Positions 16,977-26,076 of a stretch of DNA of 64,000 nucleotides are shown here, piece by piece. Below the pieces are notes generated by a model. That model saw only the letters and a program-made list of their open reading frames with translations, was not told where the DNA came from and made no database searches. Numbering within the stretch: position 1 is the first letter of the stretch; each line of letters starts with the position of its first letter. A program made the position numbers and the translations under genes. The DNA is from Comamonadaceae bacterium (GTDB lineage Bacteria; Pseudomonadota; Gammaproteobacteria; Burkholderiales; Burkholderiaceae_C): NCBI GenBank assembly GCA_009996515.1, contig JAACZV010000001.1, positions 1 through 64,000 on the forward strand, given 5' to 3'.

Positions 16977-17005
16977 ACTGTAATGAGAATCATTATCAAT
17001 TGCAA
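16977..17005 (-). promoter_or_regulatory. Candidate hemP promoter giving a leaderless mRNA
   Basis: Minus strand TTGCAA (17000-17005) and TACAGT (16977-16982) are 17 bases apart. The start predicted seven bases after the -10 falls on the A of the hemP ATG at 16970, and no ribosome-binding site is visible. Confidence 0.45.
16979..16997 (-). promoter_or_regulatory. Fur box of hemP
   Basis: On the minus strand GATAATGATTCTCATTACA matches the 19-base Fur consensus at 15 positions. It overlaps the candidate -10 and the spacer, so iron-loaded Fur would block polymerase. Confidence 0.8.
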
Positions 17006-17067
17006 GCCACATCGGGCTCGGCTGGCAGGGACCGGCTCGCCCGCTTCCGCGGCGAGCCCGAACGACA

Positions 17068-17838
17068 TCAGCCCTGCTGGCGCGCGCTCTCGTACAGGCA
17101 GATGGCCGCCGCCGCCGCGACGTTCAGCGACTCCTCGCCGCCCGGCTGCGGGATGCCCACGGTCAGCGCGCAGCGCGCCATCAGCGCGGGCGACACGCCC
17201 TGCCCTTCATGGCCCATGACCCAGGCGCAGGGCGAGGGCAGCGCGACGCGATGCAGCACATGCTCGGTGTGCGAGCTGGTGGCGATCAGCGGCACCTGCA
17301 GCGCGGCGAGCGCGTCGGCCGCCAGGCCCTCCACCAGCCGCAGCCCGAAATGGGCGCCCTGCCCCGCACGCACGACCTTGGGCGACCACAGCGCCGCGGT
17401 CCCTTTGAGGGCCAGCACCTGGCGCACGCCGAAGGCCGCCGCGCTGCGCAGGATGGCGCCGACATTGCCGGCGTCCTGCAGCCGGTCCAGCACGACGCTG
17501 GCGGCCAGCGGATCGATGGCGGGCGCGGCGGGCAGCGCGAACTCGGCGCCGATCTGCGCCGGCGACTCCAGGCCGCTCAGGCTCTTGAACAGGGCCGTGG
17601 GCACGACCAGGGCGCGCGGCGCGGATTCGGCCAGCGCCGCCAGCCTCGCCTCCTGCAGCGCCGCCTCGGTCAGCACGACGAGGACCGGCCGCCAGCCCCG
17701 CTGCAGCGCCGCGCGCAAGAGATGGTCGCCCTCGATCCAGAGGCTGCCGGTCTTGCGGTAGCCGCCGGGGTCGGCGGCGAGCTTGCGCAGGCGCACGAGG
17801 GCGGGGTTGTCGCGCGAGGTGACGGGGTCGAGCTTCAT
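17068..17838 (-). CDS. TrmH/SpoU-family RNA 2'-O-methyltransferase
   Basis: A 256-residue protein with the three SpoU motifs in order: [20 protein letters not shown] (motif 1), [10 protein letters not shown] (motif 2) and [20 protein letters not shown] (motif 3). An N-terminal substrate-binding region opens [13 protein letters not shown] and has LWIEGDHLL. These knotted enzymes methylate a ribose 2'-OH in rRNA or tRNA; the exact target cannot be read from sequence. ATG 17836-17838 overlaps the rnhB stop (ATGA), so translation is coupled. Last gene of the long rpsB-to-methyltransferase run. A GGCTCGCC/GGCGAGCC hairpin without a T-tract follows at 17034-17058. Confidence 0.88.
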   Translation of the reverse strand: MKLDPVTSRDNPALVRLRKLAADPGGYRKTGSLWIEGDHLLRAALQRGWRPVLVVLTEAALQEARLAALAESAPRALVVPTALFKSLSGLESPAQIGAEFALPAAPAIDPLAASVVLDRLQDAGNVGAILRSAAAFGVRQVLALKGTAALWSPKVVRAGQGAHFGLRLVEGLAADALAALQVPLIATSSHTEHVLHRVALPSPCAWVMGHEGQGVSPALMARCALTVGIPQPGGEESLNVAAAAAICLYESARQQG

Positions 17839-18476
17839 GCCGGCGGGTGCTGGGTTGAGGCCATGCACACCTCGCGCACGGGCGCGAAGCTGCGGCGGTG
17901 CCAGGGGCTGGCGCCATGCTCGCGCAGCGCGGCCAGGTGTTCGGGCGTGCCATAGCCCTTGTGGGTGGCAAAGCCGTATTGAGGATGGCTCTGGTGCATC
18001 TGTTCGCAGAACAGGTCGCGCGCGACCTTGGCGAGGATGCTGGCGGCCGAGATGGCCTGCACGCTGGCGTCACCCTTCACGATGGCCTCGGCCGGCATGG
18101 GCAGCACCGGCAGCCGGTTGCCGTCCACGCGCACCAGGGCGGGCTTGAGCCGCAGGCCCATCACGGCCCGCTGCATGGCCAGCAGGGTGGCCTGCAGGAT
18201 GTTGATGCGGTCGATCTCCTCGGTCGTCGCCTGCGCGATGCAACAGCACAGCGCCTTGGCGCGGATCTCGTCGTACAGGCGCGCGCGCCGGGCCGCCGTC
18301 AGCGCCTTGGAGTCGGCGAGGCCCGCAATGGGCTGGAGATCGTCGAGGATGACGGCGGCCGCGAACACCGGACCGGCCAGCGGCCCGCGGCCGGCCTCGT
18401 CCACGCCCGCGACGAGTCCGGGCGGCGTCCAGTCCAGCGCGCCCTGCTCAGGCACCGATGAGCGTCGCGATCGCAT
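17835..18476 (-). CDS. rnhB: Ribonuclease HII
   Basis: A 213-residue enzyme that cuts the RNA strand of RNA-DNA hybrids and starts removal of misincorporated ribonucleotides. The catalytic pair sits in [16 protein letters not shown] (near 22-37). DSKAL follows, and [21 protein letters not shown] near 133-153 supplies further catalytic Asp residues. Length is normal for the family. The ATG at 18476 overlaps lpxB by 29 bases; a GTG at 18455 is a shorter alternative. It is coupled downstream to the SpoU methyltransferase. lpxA-lpxB-rnhB is a common proteobacterial order. Confidence 0.95.
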   Translation of the reverse strand: MRSRRSSVPEQGALDWTPPGLVAGVDEAGRGPLAGPVFAAAVILDDLQPIAGLADSKALTAARRARLYDEIRAKALCCCIAQATTEEIDRINILQATLLAMQRAVMGLRLKPALVRVDGNRLPVLPMPAEAIVKGDASVQAISAASILAKVARDLFCEQMHQSHPQYGFATHKGYGTPEHLAALREHGASPWHRRSFAPVREVCMASTQHPPA

Positions 18477-19572
18477 CGCTGGCCCGCCGCGCGGTGTCTT
18501 GGCGCAGCAGCTCGTGGAGTTGGACGAAGCGCTCGTGCAGCGCGGCGCGGCGTGGCGCGTCGGCCAGCAGCCCCTCGGCCTCGCGGGCGAGGTTCTCGGG
18601 CGTGCAGGCGGGCTGGATGAGCTCGGGCACCAGGAAGTCGCGCGCCAGGATGTTGGGCAGGCTGACCCAGGGCAGCAGGCCGCGGCCCTTCATGCGCCAC
18701 CAGTTCAGCGCATTCATGCGGTAGGCGACGACCATGGGCCGCTTGAACAGCGCCGCCTCCAGCGTGGCCGTGCCGCTGGCCACCAGCGTCAGGTCGCAGG
18801 CCGCCAGCGCCGCGTGGGACTGGCCATCGACGAGCTGGATGTCCACGCCGCCCAGCATGGGTTCGACCAGGCCGCGCAGGCCCGGCACGATGGGCATCAC
18901 GAAGCGGCGGCCCGGCCGGGCCAGCCGCCGGGCAGCACCGATCAGCGCCGGCGCGATGTAGTTGATCTCGCTCCTGCGGCTGCCGGGCAGCAGCGCGATG
19001 ACGGTGTCGCCCTCGGGCAGCTGCAGCGCCTCGCGGGCGGCGGCGCGCGGCACCTCCATGGGAATGGCGTCGGCCAGCGGGTGGCCGACGTAGGTCGCAC
19101 CGATGCCGGCCTTGTGCAGGATCTCGGGCTCGAACGGGAACAGGCACAACACATGGTCGGCCGCCGCCTTGATCTTCACCAGACGCTCGGGCCGCCAGGC
19201 CCAGATGGAGGGGCAGACGAAGTGCACCGTCTTGATGCCCGCCTCGCGCAGCCGCGTCTCCAGGCCGAAGTTGAAGTCGGGGGCGTCCACACCGATGAAG
19301 ACATCGGGCCGGTCGGCCAGCAGCCGGTTGCCGAGCTGGCGCCGTATGGACAGCAGCTCGCGGATGTTCATCAGCGCATCCACGTAGCCGAAGATGGACA
19401 GCTTGCTGTGCGGCCACCAGGTCTCGAAGCCCTGGGCCATCATCCTGGGGCCGCCTATGCCTTGCGAGCGCAGCTCGGGCCAGCGCGCGCGCAGGCCTTG
19501 CAGCAGCAGGCCGGCCAGCAGGTCACCGCTGGCCTCGCCGGCCACCATGCCGAGGCGGGGCGCGGTCTGCAT
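18448..19572 (-). CDS. lpxB: Lipid-A-disaccharide synthase
   Basis: A 374-residue GT19 glycosyltransferase. It joins UDP-diacylglucosamine and lipid X to form the lipid A disaccharide at the inner face of the membrane. It opens [18 protein letters not shown] and has [34 protein letters not shown] and [10 protein letters not shown], all LpxB signatures. ATG 19572 lies 4 bases after the lpxA stop; a longer in-frame reading to 19662 would overlap lpxA and is rejected. Part of the skp-lpxD-fabZ-lpxA-lpxB block. Confidence 0.97.
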   Translation of the reverse strand: MQTAPRLGMVAGEASGDLLAGLLLQGLRARWPELRSQGIGGPRMMAQGFETWWPHSKLSIFGYVDALMNIRELLSIRRQLGNRLLADRPDVFIGVDAPDFNFGLETRLREAGIKTVHFVCPSIWAWRPERLVKIKAAADHVLCLFPFEPEILHKAGIGATYVGHPLADAIPMEVPRAAAREALQLPEGDTVIALLPGSRRSEINYIAPALIGAARRLARPGRRFVMPIVPGLRGLVEPMLGGVDIQLVDGQSHAALAACDLTLVASGTATLEAALFKRPMVVAYRMNALNWWRMKGRGLLPWVSLPNILARDFLVPELIQPACTPENLAREAEGLLADAPRRAALHERFVQLHELLRQDTARRASDAIATLIGA

Positions 19573-19576
19573 CGGC

Positions 19577-20365
19577 TTATCGAACAATCCCGCGCGTTGA
19601 CGCAGCGAGGAAGGTGAGCATGTTGTCGATGTCGCCATCGGCCGCGCCGCCCTCCGTGCCACGCAAGGCCGCGATGGCCGTCTTGGCCTCGTCCAGCGTG
19701 TGGCCGCTGCGGTAGAGCAGCTTGTAGATCTGGCGGATGACGCCGATGCGCTCGGCGCTGAAGTCGCGGCGCTTCAGGCCCACGACGTTGACGGCGCGCG
19801 CGGCCAGCGGGTTGCCGTCCACCGTCATGAAGGGCGGCACGTCCTGGGCCACATGGGCCTGGAAGCCGATCATCGCGTGGTCGCCGATGCGCATGCGCTG
19901 CAGGATGCCGGTCAGGCCGCCGATGGTGACGTGGTCACCCACCTGCACATGGCCGGCCAGCGTCGCGCCGTTGGCCAGCACGCATTCGTTGCCGAGGACC
20001 ACGTCATGCGCCAGGTGGCAGTAGGCCATGATCCAGTTGTCGTGGCCCACCGTGGTCTCGCCGCGGTCCTGCACGGTGCCGACGTTGAGCGTGCAGAACT
20101 CGCGGACGGTGTTGCGGTCGCCGATGACCAGCGTCGTCGGCTCGCCGGCGTACTTCTTGTCCTGGTTGGCTGCGCCTATGGAGCTGAACTGGAAGAAGTG
20201 GTTGTCGCGCCCTATGGTCGTGTGACCTTCGATGACGACATGCGGCCCGACCTTGGTGCCCGCACCAATCTTCACGTGCGGGCCGATCAACGAGTAAGCC
20301 CCGACCTCGACCGACGAGTCCAGCTCGGCAGCGGGGTCGACGATGGCGGTGGGGTGGATGCTCAT
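19577..20365 (-). CDS. lpxA: UDP-N-acetylglucosamine acyltransferase
   Basis: A 262-residue left-handed beta-helix trimer that transfers a 3-hydroxyacyl chain from ACP to UDP-GlcNAc, the first step of lipid A synthesis. Hexapeptide repeats fill the first 190 residues ([17 protein letters not shown] and so on). The catalytic His lies in [13 protein letters not shown], and [15 protein letters not shown] is family-typical. The C-terminal helical part (about 195-262) opens [11 protein letters not shown]. It starts 7 bases after the fabZ stop. Confidence 0.97.
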   Translation of the reverse strand: MSIHPTAIVDPAAELDSSVEVGAYSLIGPHVKIGAGTKVGPHVVIEGHTTIGRDNHFFQFSSIGAANQDKKYAGEPTTLVIGDRNTVREFCTLNVGTVQDRGETTVGHDNWIMAYCHLAHDVVLGNECVLANGATLAGHVQVGDHVTIGGLTGILQRMRIGDHAMIGFQAHVAQDVPPFMTVDGNPLAARAVNVVGLKRRDFSAERIGVIRQIYKLLYRSGHTLDEAKTAIAALRGTEGGAADGDIDNMLTFLAASTRGIVR

Positions 20366-20372
20366 CGGGCGC

Positions 20373-20834
20373 TCAGGCGTCCAGGCGCCGCATCGTGCAC
20401 ATCAGCTCGGCTTCCGCCGCGAGCTGGTCGCCCACCAGCGCGCGCGCCGAGAACTTGTAGATGCCGGCCTTGGCGCGGCCCAGCGTCACCTCCAGCACCA
20501 GCTGGTCGCCCGGCTCGACCGGGCGCTTGAAGCGCGCACCGTCGATGCCGGCGAAGTACACCACCGACTTCTCGTCCAGCACCATGTCCATGCTGCGCAG
20601 CGCCAGCAGCGTCGCGGCCTGGGCCAGCGCCTCGAGGATGAGCACGCCCGGCATCACCGGCCGGTGCGGGAAATGGCCCAGGAAGAAGGGCTCGTTGATG
20701 GAGACGTTCTTGATCGCGCGGATGCGCTCGCCCTTGACCAGCTCCACCACGCGGTCCACCAGCAGGATGGGGTAGCGATGCGGCAGGCGCGTCAGGATTT
20801 CGTGGATGTCCATCGTGATCGTGTCGGTCGTCAT
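20373..20834 (-). CDS. fabZ: 3-hydroxyacyl-ACP dehydratase FabZ
   Basis: A 153-residue hot-dog fold enzyme that dehydrates 3-hydroxyacyl-ACP in fatty-acid elongation. The active-site His lies in [20 protein letters not shown], and the catalytic Glu is at the end of that stretch. [13 protein letters not shown] near the N-terminus is also typical. ATG 20834 overlaps the lpxD stop (ATGA); a second ATG at 20813 (MDIHEIL) also matches known N-termini. It sits between lpxD and lpxA, where it competes with them for 3-hydroxyacyl-ACP. Confidence 0.97.
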   Translation of the reverse strand: MTTDTITMDIHEILTRLPHRYPILLVDRVVELVKGERIRAIKNVSINEPFFLGHFPHRPVMPGVLILEALAQAATLLALRSMDMVLDEKSVVYFAGIDGARFKRPVEPGDQLVLEVTLGRAKAGIYKFSARALVGDQLAAEAELMCTMRRLDA

Positions 20835-21859
20835 TTCTTCTCAAGCGCGCGGACACGCTCTCTCAAGGTGTGGAGCTGGCGCAGCGTCGCCGCGTTCTTG
20901 CGCCAGCTGGCGTTGTCTTCAAAGGGATAGGGGCCGCCGTAGGCCCCCGGCTCGGTGATGCTGCTGGTGACGGTGGTGGCGGCGGCAATGTGCACACCGT
21001 CCACGATGGTCAGATGGCCGACGATATTGACCGCGCCGCCGATGGTGCAGTGCGCGCCGATGCGCGTGGAGCCCGCCACCGCCGCGCAGCCGGCCATGGC
21101 CGTGTGGCGGCCGATGTGCACGTTGTGGGCGATCTGGATCAGGTTGTCCAGCTTGACGCCGTCCTCGATGACGGTGTCGGCCAGCGCGCCGCGGTCGATG
21201 CAGGTGTTGGCGCCGATCTCGACGTCATCGCCGATCGTGACGTTGCCGAGCTGCTCGATCTTCACGTAGCCGCTCTTGCTGGGCGCAAAACCGAAGCCGT
21301 CGGCGCCGATGACGACGCCACTGTGCACGATGCCGCGCGCACCGATGCGGCAGCCGTATCCAAGCACCACGCGCGCGCCAAGCCGCGTGTGCTCGCCCAC
21401 CACCGCGCCGCGCTCGACGAGGCTGTGCGCGCCGATGCGCGCATGGTCGCCGATGACGGCACCGGCCTCGACGACGGCCAGCGGGCCGATCATCACGCCC
21501 TGCCCCAGGCTCGCCTGCGGCGACACCACGGCGCTGGGATGCACGCCGGCCTCAACCGCCGGGCGCGTGCGCGCCGCCCACCACTGCGTGAGACGGGCGA
21601 AGTAGAGGTAGGGGTCGGGCGTGACGATGACCGCGCCACGGGCCGCGGCCACCTCGGCCAGTGCCGGCGCGACGATGACGCAGGCGGCCGCCGTCGTGGC
21701 GAGCTGGGCCTGGTAGCGCGGATTGGCAAGGAAGCTGATGCTCTGCGCGCCCGCTTCATCCAGAGGCGCGATGCCGGCGATGCGGATATCGGCGCCACCA
21801 AGCAAATCGCCGCCCAAGGCGGCGATCAGTTCGGAGAGCGCGACGGAAGTCGAGCTCAT
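20831..21859 (-). CDS. lpxD: UDP-3-O-(3-hydroxyacyl)glucosamine N-acyltransferase
   Basis: A 342-residue enzyme that adds the second hydroxyacyl chain to the amino group of UDP-3-O-acylglucosamine in lipid A synthesis. It has an N-terminal uridine-binding domain (about 1-100, with [14 protein letters not shown]), then a beta-helix of hexapeptide repeats. [32 protein letters not shown] and [12 protein letters not shown] are classic LpxD segments. A C-terminal helix is rich in Arg and Leu. ATG 21859 is preferred over an in-frame TTG at 21865. It starts 12 bases after skp. Confidence 0.96.
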   Translation of the reverse strand: MSSTSVALSELIAALGGDLLGGADIRIAGIAPLDEAGAQSISFLANPRYQAQLATTAAACVIVAPALAEVAAARGAVIVTPDPYLYFARLTQWWAARTRPAVEAGVHPSAVVSPQASLGQGVMIGPLAVVEAGAVIGDHARIGAHSLVERGAVVGEHTRLGARVVLGYGCRIGARGIVHSGVVIGADGFGFAPSKSGYVKIEQLGNVTIGDDVEIGANTCIDRGALADTVIEDGVKLDNLIQIAHNVHIGRHTAMAGCAAVAGSTRIGAHCTIGGAVNIVGHLTIVDGVHIAAATTVTSSITEPGAYGGPYPFEDNASWRKNAATLRQLHTLRERVRALEKK

Positions 21860-21871
21860 GGGCAACCCGGC

Positions 21872-22381
21872 TTACTTCTGCGCGTTCAGCGCGTCGATCA
21901 CCTTCTTGGTGATGTCCACGCGGGCGCTGAAGTGGATGGCGTCCTGCAGGATGAGGTCGTACTTCTCGGCGTCGAAGATCTGCTTGATCACGCGGTTGGC
22001 CTTCTCGACCACGGCGGACAGCTCTTCCTGCTTGCGCTGGGTCAGGTCTTCCTGCCATTCACGGCGCTTGCGCTGCAGGTCACGCTCCTGCTCGACCACG
22101 TCGCGCTGGCGGCGGTTGCGCTCGTTCTCGGACAGCGTGGGCGCGTCCTTCTCGAGCTTCTCGGCGGCGCCGCGCAGCTTGGTTTCCAGATCGCGCAGGT
22201 CCTTCTCGCGCTTGCCGAACTCGGCCTCCAGCTTGGCCTGTGCGGTCTTGGCCAGGTTGGCCTCGCGCAGCACGCGCTCGCTGTTGACGTAGCCGATCTT
22301 CAGTTCCTGGGCTTGCACGGCCGAAACGGCCACCACCATCGAAGCGGCCAGAGCCACCGATTGCAAGAGCTTGCTCATCAT
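21872..22381 (-). CDS. skp: Periplasmic chaperone Skp/OmpH
   Basis: A 169-residue protein with a cleavable signal peptide (about residues 1-24, ending SAVQA before QELKIGYVN). It has the OmpH-type body: a short beta segment, then a long charged coiled coil (about 45-140) forming the tentacles of the trimer, then a return strand (YDLILQDAIHF). Skp carries unfolded outer-membrane proteins across the periplasm to the BAM complex. Its start overlaps the bamA stop, placing chaperone and translocon in one transcript, as in most proteobacteria. Confidence 0.93.
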   Translation of the reverse strand: MMSKLLQSVALAASMVVAVSAVQAQELKIGYVNSERVLREANLAKTAQAKLEAEFGKREKDLRDLETKLRGAAEKLEKDAPTLSENERNRRQRDVVEQERDLQRKRREWQEDLTQRKQEELSAVVEKANRVIKQIFDAEKYDLILQDAIHFSARVDITKKVIDALNAQK

Positions 22382-24699
22382 CAGAATGCAGTCCCGATCT
22401 GGAATTGGAATTTCTCGATTCTATCCGTGCGTTGCTTGCGGATAGGTTTGCCGTAACTCAGGCGCAGCGGGCCCATGGGCGAGATCCACGACAGGCCCAG
22501 GCCGGCCGACACGCGGATGGTGTCGAAGCTGACCTTCTCGGCCAGGCCCGAGCCCCAGACGTTGCCGGCGTCCATGAAGCCGAAGATGCGGAAGCTCTTG
22601 TCATTGCCGCTGCCCGGCACCGGCAGGTAGAGCTCGGCGTTGGTGTTGAAGCGCTTGCTGCCGCCGCTGTAGGAGCCGGTCACGTCCACCGGGCCCAGCG
22701 AGCCGGCCTCGAAGACGCGCACCGAACCCAGGCCGCCGCCGTAGAAGTTCTTGAAGATGGGATAGGGCTTGCCGCCCAGGCCCACGCCCCAGCCCAGCTC
22801 GCTGTTGATGCCCAGCGTGATCTTGTTGGTGATCTCGAAGTACTGCTGGTATTGCAGGTTGACGCGGGCGTACTGCGCATCGCCCAGCAGGCTGGCCTCG
22901 ACGTTGACGCGCTGGTAGCGGCCCTTCATCGGCGAGATGACACTGTCGCGGCTGTCGCGCTGCCAGCCTATGGTCAGCGGCACGGAGTTGCTGCGCTGGC
23001 CGAACTGGTTGGCGAACAGGAAGTAGCTGTTGGGCAGGCCCTTGGACGTCGTGATGTTGGTCTGCTCGTAGCCGACGCCGAAGAACACCGTGTCCAGCTC
23101 CGAGAAGGGCACGCCGAAGCGGATCGCGCCGCCCTTGGTGACGTACTGATACTCCTCGCCCAGCGTGTTGATGGGCTTGGTGGTGCGGTAGAACACGTCG
23201 ATGGCGCGCGACACGCCGTCCACCGTGAAGTACGGGTCCACGGTGCTGATCTGCAGCTGGCGGCCGGTGCTGGCCGTGGCCACGTCGATGCCCAGGTAGT
23301 TGCCCGAGCCGAACACGTTGTCCTGGCGGATGGAGCCGGTGAACGACAGCTTGGTCTGGCTGGAATAGCCGGCACCCACCGTGATGGCGCCGGTGGGACG
23401 CTCGGCCACGGTCAGGATGACGTCGACCTGGTCCTGCGCGCCCGGCACCTCCTGGGTATCGATGTTGACTTCCTTATCCTTGAAGTAGCCCAGGCGCTCC
23501 ACCCGGTCGCGCGAGGCCTTGATCTTCTGGCCGTCGTACCAGGCCGCCTCGAACTGGCGGAACTCGCGGCGGATGACCTCGTCCCGCGTGCGCGAGTTGC
23601 CGGAGATGATGACCTTGCGCACATAGACGCGGCGCTGCGGCTCGGCGACGAAGGTGACGACGACCTGGCCGGTCTCGCGGTTGATCTCGGGCCGGCTGTC
23701 CACGCGCGCGAACGCGTAGCCGTAGGTGCCGAACAGGTCGTTGAAGGCGCGCGTCGTCGTCGCGACGGCCTCGCCCTGGTAGGGCTGGCCGGGCTTGAGG
23801 TAGACCAGATGCTTGAAGTCCTCCTCGCGGCCCAGGAAGTCGCCTTCCAGCTTGATGCCGGTGACCGTGTAGGGCTGGCCCTCGCTGACCGTGATGGCGA
23901 TGCTGATGCTCTGCTTGTCCGGCGAGATCGTCACCTGCGTGGACGTGACGTTGAACTCCAGGTAGCCGCGGTTCAGGTAATAGCTGCGGATGGTTTCCAG
24001 GTCCGCGTTGAGCTTGGCGCGCGAGTAGCGGTCGGTCTTGGTGTACCAGGTCAGCCAGCCGGAGGTGGTCTGCTCCAGCAGGCCCAGGAGGGTGCTCTCG
24101 GAGAACACCTTGCTGCCCAGGATGCGGATCTCGGCGATCTTGGCCGGCTCGCCCTCGGTCACGTTGAAGCTGACGTTGACGCGGTTGCGCTCGATGGGGG
24201 TGATGGTGGTCGTGACCTCGGCACCGTACAGGCTGCGCGTCAGGTACTGGCGCTTGAGCTCCTGCTCGGCGCGGTCGGCCAGCGCCTTGTCGAAGGGCTT
24301 GCCCTCGCCGATGCCGACGTCCTTCAGCGACTTGGACAGCGCCTCGGTGTCGAACTCCTTCAGGCCCACGAAGTTGACGTTGGCGATGATGGGGCGCTCG
24401 TCGATGATGACGACGACGGCATTGCCGTCGATGCTGATGCGCACGTCCTTGAAGAGACCCGTGGCAAACAGTGCGCGCAGCGCGGCCGCGCCTTTTTCAT
24501 CGTTGTAGGTGTCGCCGATGCGGAAGGGCAGCGACGCGAACACGGTGCCCGGGTCGGTGCGCTGCAGGCCTTCGACGCGGATGTCCTTGAGCACGAAGGG
24601 GTCGACGGCCCAGGCAGCGCCCGACTGGAACATCCCCGCGAGAGCCAAAGCCAGGAGTGGGGGGCGCAGCGATGCTCCCGAACTGAAAGAAAAGGACAT
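22381..24699 (-). CDS. bamA: Outer-membrane protein assembly factor BamA
   Basis: A 772-residue Omp85 protein, the core of the BAM complex that inserts beta-barrels into the outer membrane. A signal peptide ends near residue 31 (GAAWA before VDPFVLKDIRVEGLQR). Five POTRA domains occupy roughly residues 32-430, including ITVSEGQPYTVTGIKLEGDF. A 16-strand barrel follows with the conserved GVGYEQTNI region. The end IRKQRTDRIEKFQFQIGTAF finishes in Phe, the outer-membrane sorting signal. It lies 15 bases after rseP and overlaps skp. bamB and bamD are elsewhere in this window. Confidence 0.97.
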   Translation of the reverse strand: MSFSFSSGASLRPPLLALALAGMFQSGAAWAVDPFVLKDIRVEGLQRTDPGTVFASLPFRIGDTYNDEKGAAALRALFATGLFKDVRISIDGNAVVVIIDERPIIANVNFVGLKEFDTEALSKSLKDVGIGEGKPFDKALADRAEQELKRQYLTRSLYGAEVTTTITPIERNRVNVSFNVTEGEPAKIAEIRILGSKVFSESTLLGLLEQTTSGWLTWYTKTDRYSRAKLNADLETIRSYYLNRGYLEFNVTSTQVTISPDKQSISIAITVSEGQPYTVTGIKLEGDFLGREEDFKHLVYLKPGQPYQGEAVATTTRAFNDLFGTYGYAFARVDSRPEINRETGQVVVTFVAEPQRRVYVRKVIISGNSRTRDEVIRREFRQFEAAWYDGQKIKASRDRVERLGYFKDKEVNIDTQEVPGAQDQVDVILTVAERPTGAITVGAGYSSQTKLSFTGSIRQDNVFGSGNYLGIDVATASTGRQLQISTVDPYFTVDGVSRAIDVFYRTTKPINTLGEEYQYVTKGGAIRFGVPFSELDTVFFGVGYEQTNITTSKGLPNSYFLFANQFGQRSNSVPLTIGWQRDSRDSVISPMKGRYQRVNVEASLLGDAQYARVNLQYQQYFEITNKITLGINSELGWGVGLGGKPYPIFKNFYGGGLGSVRVFEAGSLGPVDVTGSYSGGSKRFNTNAELYLPVPGSGNDKSFRIFGFMDAGNVWGSGLAEKVSFDTIRVSAGLGLSWISPMGPLRLSYGKPIRKQRTDRIEKFQFQIGTAF

Positions 24700-24714
24700 G
24701 GGAACCGGGGAGTG

Positions 24715-26076
24715 TCAGTGCCAGCCCGCGAAACGGGCGACGTCGTTGGAAAGGGCCAAGGCCATCATCAGCATCAGGATCAGCGCGCCTGCGCGCTGCA
24801 GTTGCCGTTGCCACCACTCGGAGACGGGGCGGCCACTCAGACCCTCAAAAAGATGATACATGAGGTGCCCGCCGTCCAGCATGGGCAGCGGCAGCAGGTT
24901 CAACACCGCGAGGCTGAGCGAGATCTTGGCGAGGAAGTCCAGATAGGGCGCGAGGCCGGCCTGGGCCGACTGGCCGGCGTAGTCGGCGATGGTCAGCGGG
25001 CCGCTGAGGTTCTTGACTGAGGCCTCGCCGGTCAGCATGCGGCCCAGCAGCCGCACGGTGGTGGCGGCCATGTCCCAGCTCTGCGCCAGGCCGCGCCACA
25101 GGCCGTCGACCAGGCCGTAGCTGACGAACACCCGCTCGGGCGGCGCGCCGACGCTGATGTCCAGCCGCGCCACGCGCTGCCCACCGTCGTCGGCCAGGCG
25201 CGGCGTCGGATGCAGCTCGACGACCTGGCCGCCGCGGTCCACGCGCCAGTCCATGGTGCGCGGCTGCCCGCCGTCATGGGCGCGGCGTATGGTGTCGCGC
25301 AGGAAGCCGGCGTCGGGCACGGGCTGGCCGTCTATGGACAGCACGCGGTCGCCCGCCAGCAGGCCGGCCGCCGCGCCCGCGCCGCCGGCACCGACCTGGC
25401 GGATCAGCGGCTCGGCCATGGGCGCCATGCCGATGTCGTTGAACAACCTGGCATCCGGCGCGCGGCCGGACAGGCGCGCCGTCTCCAGCTGCACGCTGCG
25501 CGAGCCATGACCCTGCGGTCCGGTGACCGACAGATAGAGGTTCTCGCCCAGCGCCTGGGCACGCACGACGGCCGACTGCAGCTCGGACAGCGAGGCCACG
25601 TCCTGCCACTGCTGACCGTCGGGCGAGGTGGCTTGCACCCAGTCACCGGCATGCAGGCCCGCGCGCTCGGCCAGCGAGCCGGCCGGCGGCGTGCCCAGCA
25701 GCGCCTTGGGGACCTCGCTGCCCAGCCAGGCCACCGCGGCGAACAGCAGCACGGCCAGCACCCAGTTGGCCGCCGGGCCGGCCGCGACGATGGCGGCACG
25801 CTGGCGCAGCGGACGGTTGTTGAAGGCCTGCTCGCGCTCGGCCGGCGCGACGGCACCGTCGCGCTCGTCCAGCATGCGCACATAGCCGCCCAGCGGCAGC
25901 GCGCTGAGCGTGAACTCGGTGCCGTCGCGGCCCACGCGGCGCCACAGCACGCGGCCGAAGCCGATGGAGAAGCGCAGCACCTTGACGCCGCAGGCCCGCG
26001 CGACGCGGTAATGCCCCCATTCGTGGACGGCAATCAGCAGGGCCAGGGCGGCGAGAAAGGCGATCAGCGTGGTCAC
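24715..26076 (-). CDS. rseP: RIP metalloprotease RseP
   Basis: A 453-residue site-2 protease that cuts anti-sigma factors and leftover signal peptides within the membrane. The zinc motif HEWGH is at residues 18-22 in the first helix. The second half of the site, NLLPLPMLDGGHLMY, lies in a late helix near residue 400. Two PDZ-like periplasmic segments fill the middle. The start is GTG at 26076, overlapping the dxr stop (GTGA); a longer reading upstream lies inside dxr and is rejected. Position before bamA links envelope-stress signalling with barrel assembly. Confidence 0.95.
   Translation of the reverse strand: MTTLIAFLAALALLIAVHEWGHYRVARACGVKVLRFSIGFGRVLWRRVGRDGTEFTLSALPLGGYVRMLDERDGAVAPAEREQAFNNRPLRQRAAIVAAGPAANWVLAVLLFAAVAWLGSEVPKALLGTPPAGSLAERAGLHAGDWVQATSPDGQQWQDVASLSELQSAVVRAQALGENLYLSVTGPQGHGSRSVQLETARLSGRAPDARLFNDIGMAPMAEPLIRQVGAGGAGAAAGLLAGDRVLSIDGQPVPDAGFLRDTIRRAHDGGQPRTMDWRVDRGGQVVELHPTPRLADDGGQRVARLDISVGAPPERVFVSYGLVDGLWRGLAQSWDMAATTVRLLGRMLTGEASVKNLSGPLTIADYAGQSAQAGLAPYLDFLAKISLSLAVLNLLPLPMLDGGHLMYHLFEGLSGRPVSEWWQRQLQRAGALILMLMMALALSNDVARFAGWH

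Noticed and set aside
17034-17058. GGCTCGCC/GGCGAGCC hairpin as a Rho-independent terminator after the SpoU methyltransferase gene
   Set aside because: No T-tract follows on the minus strand, so I do not list it as a terminator.
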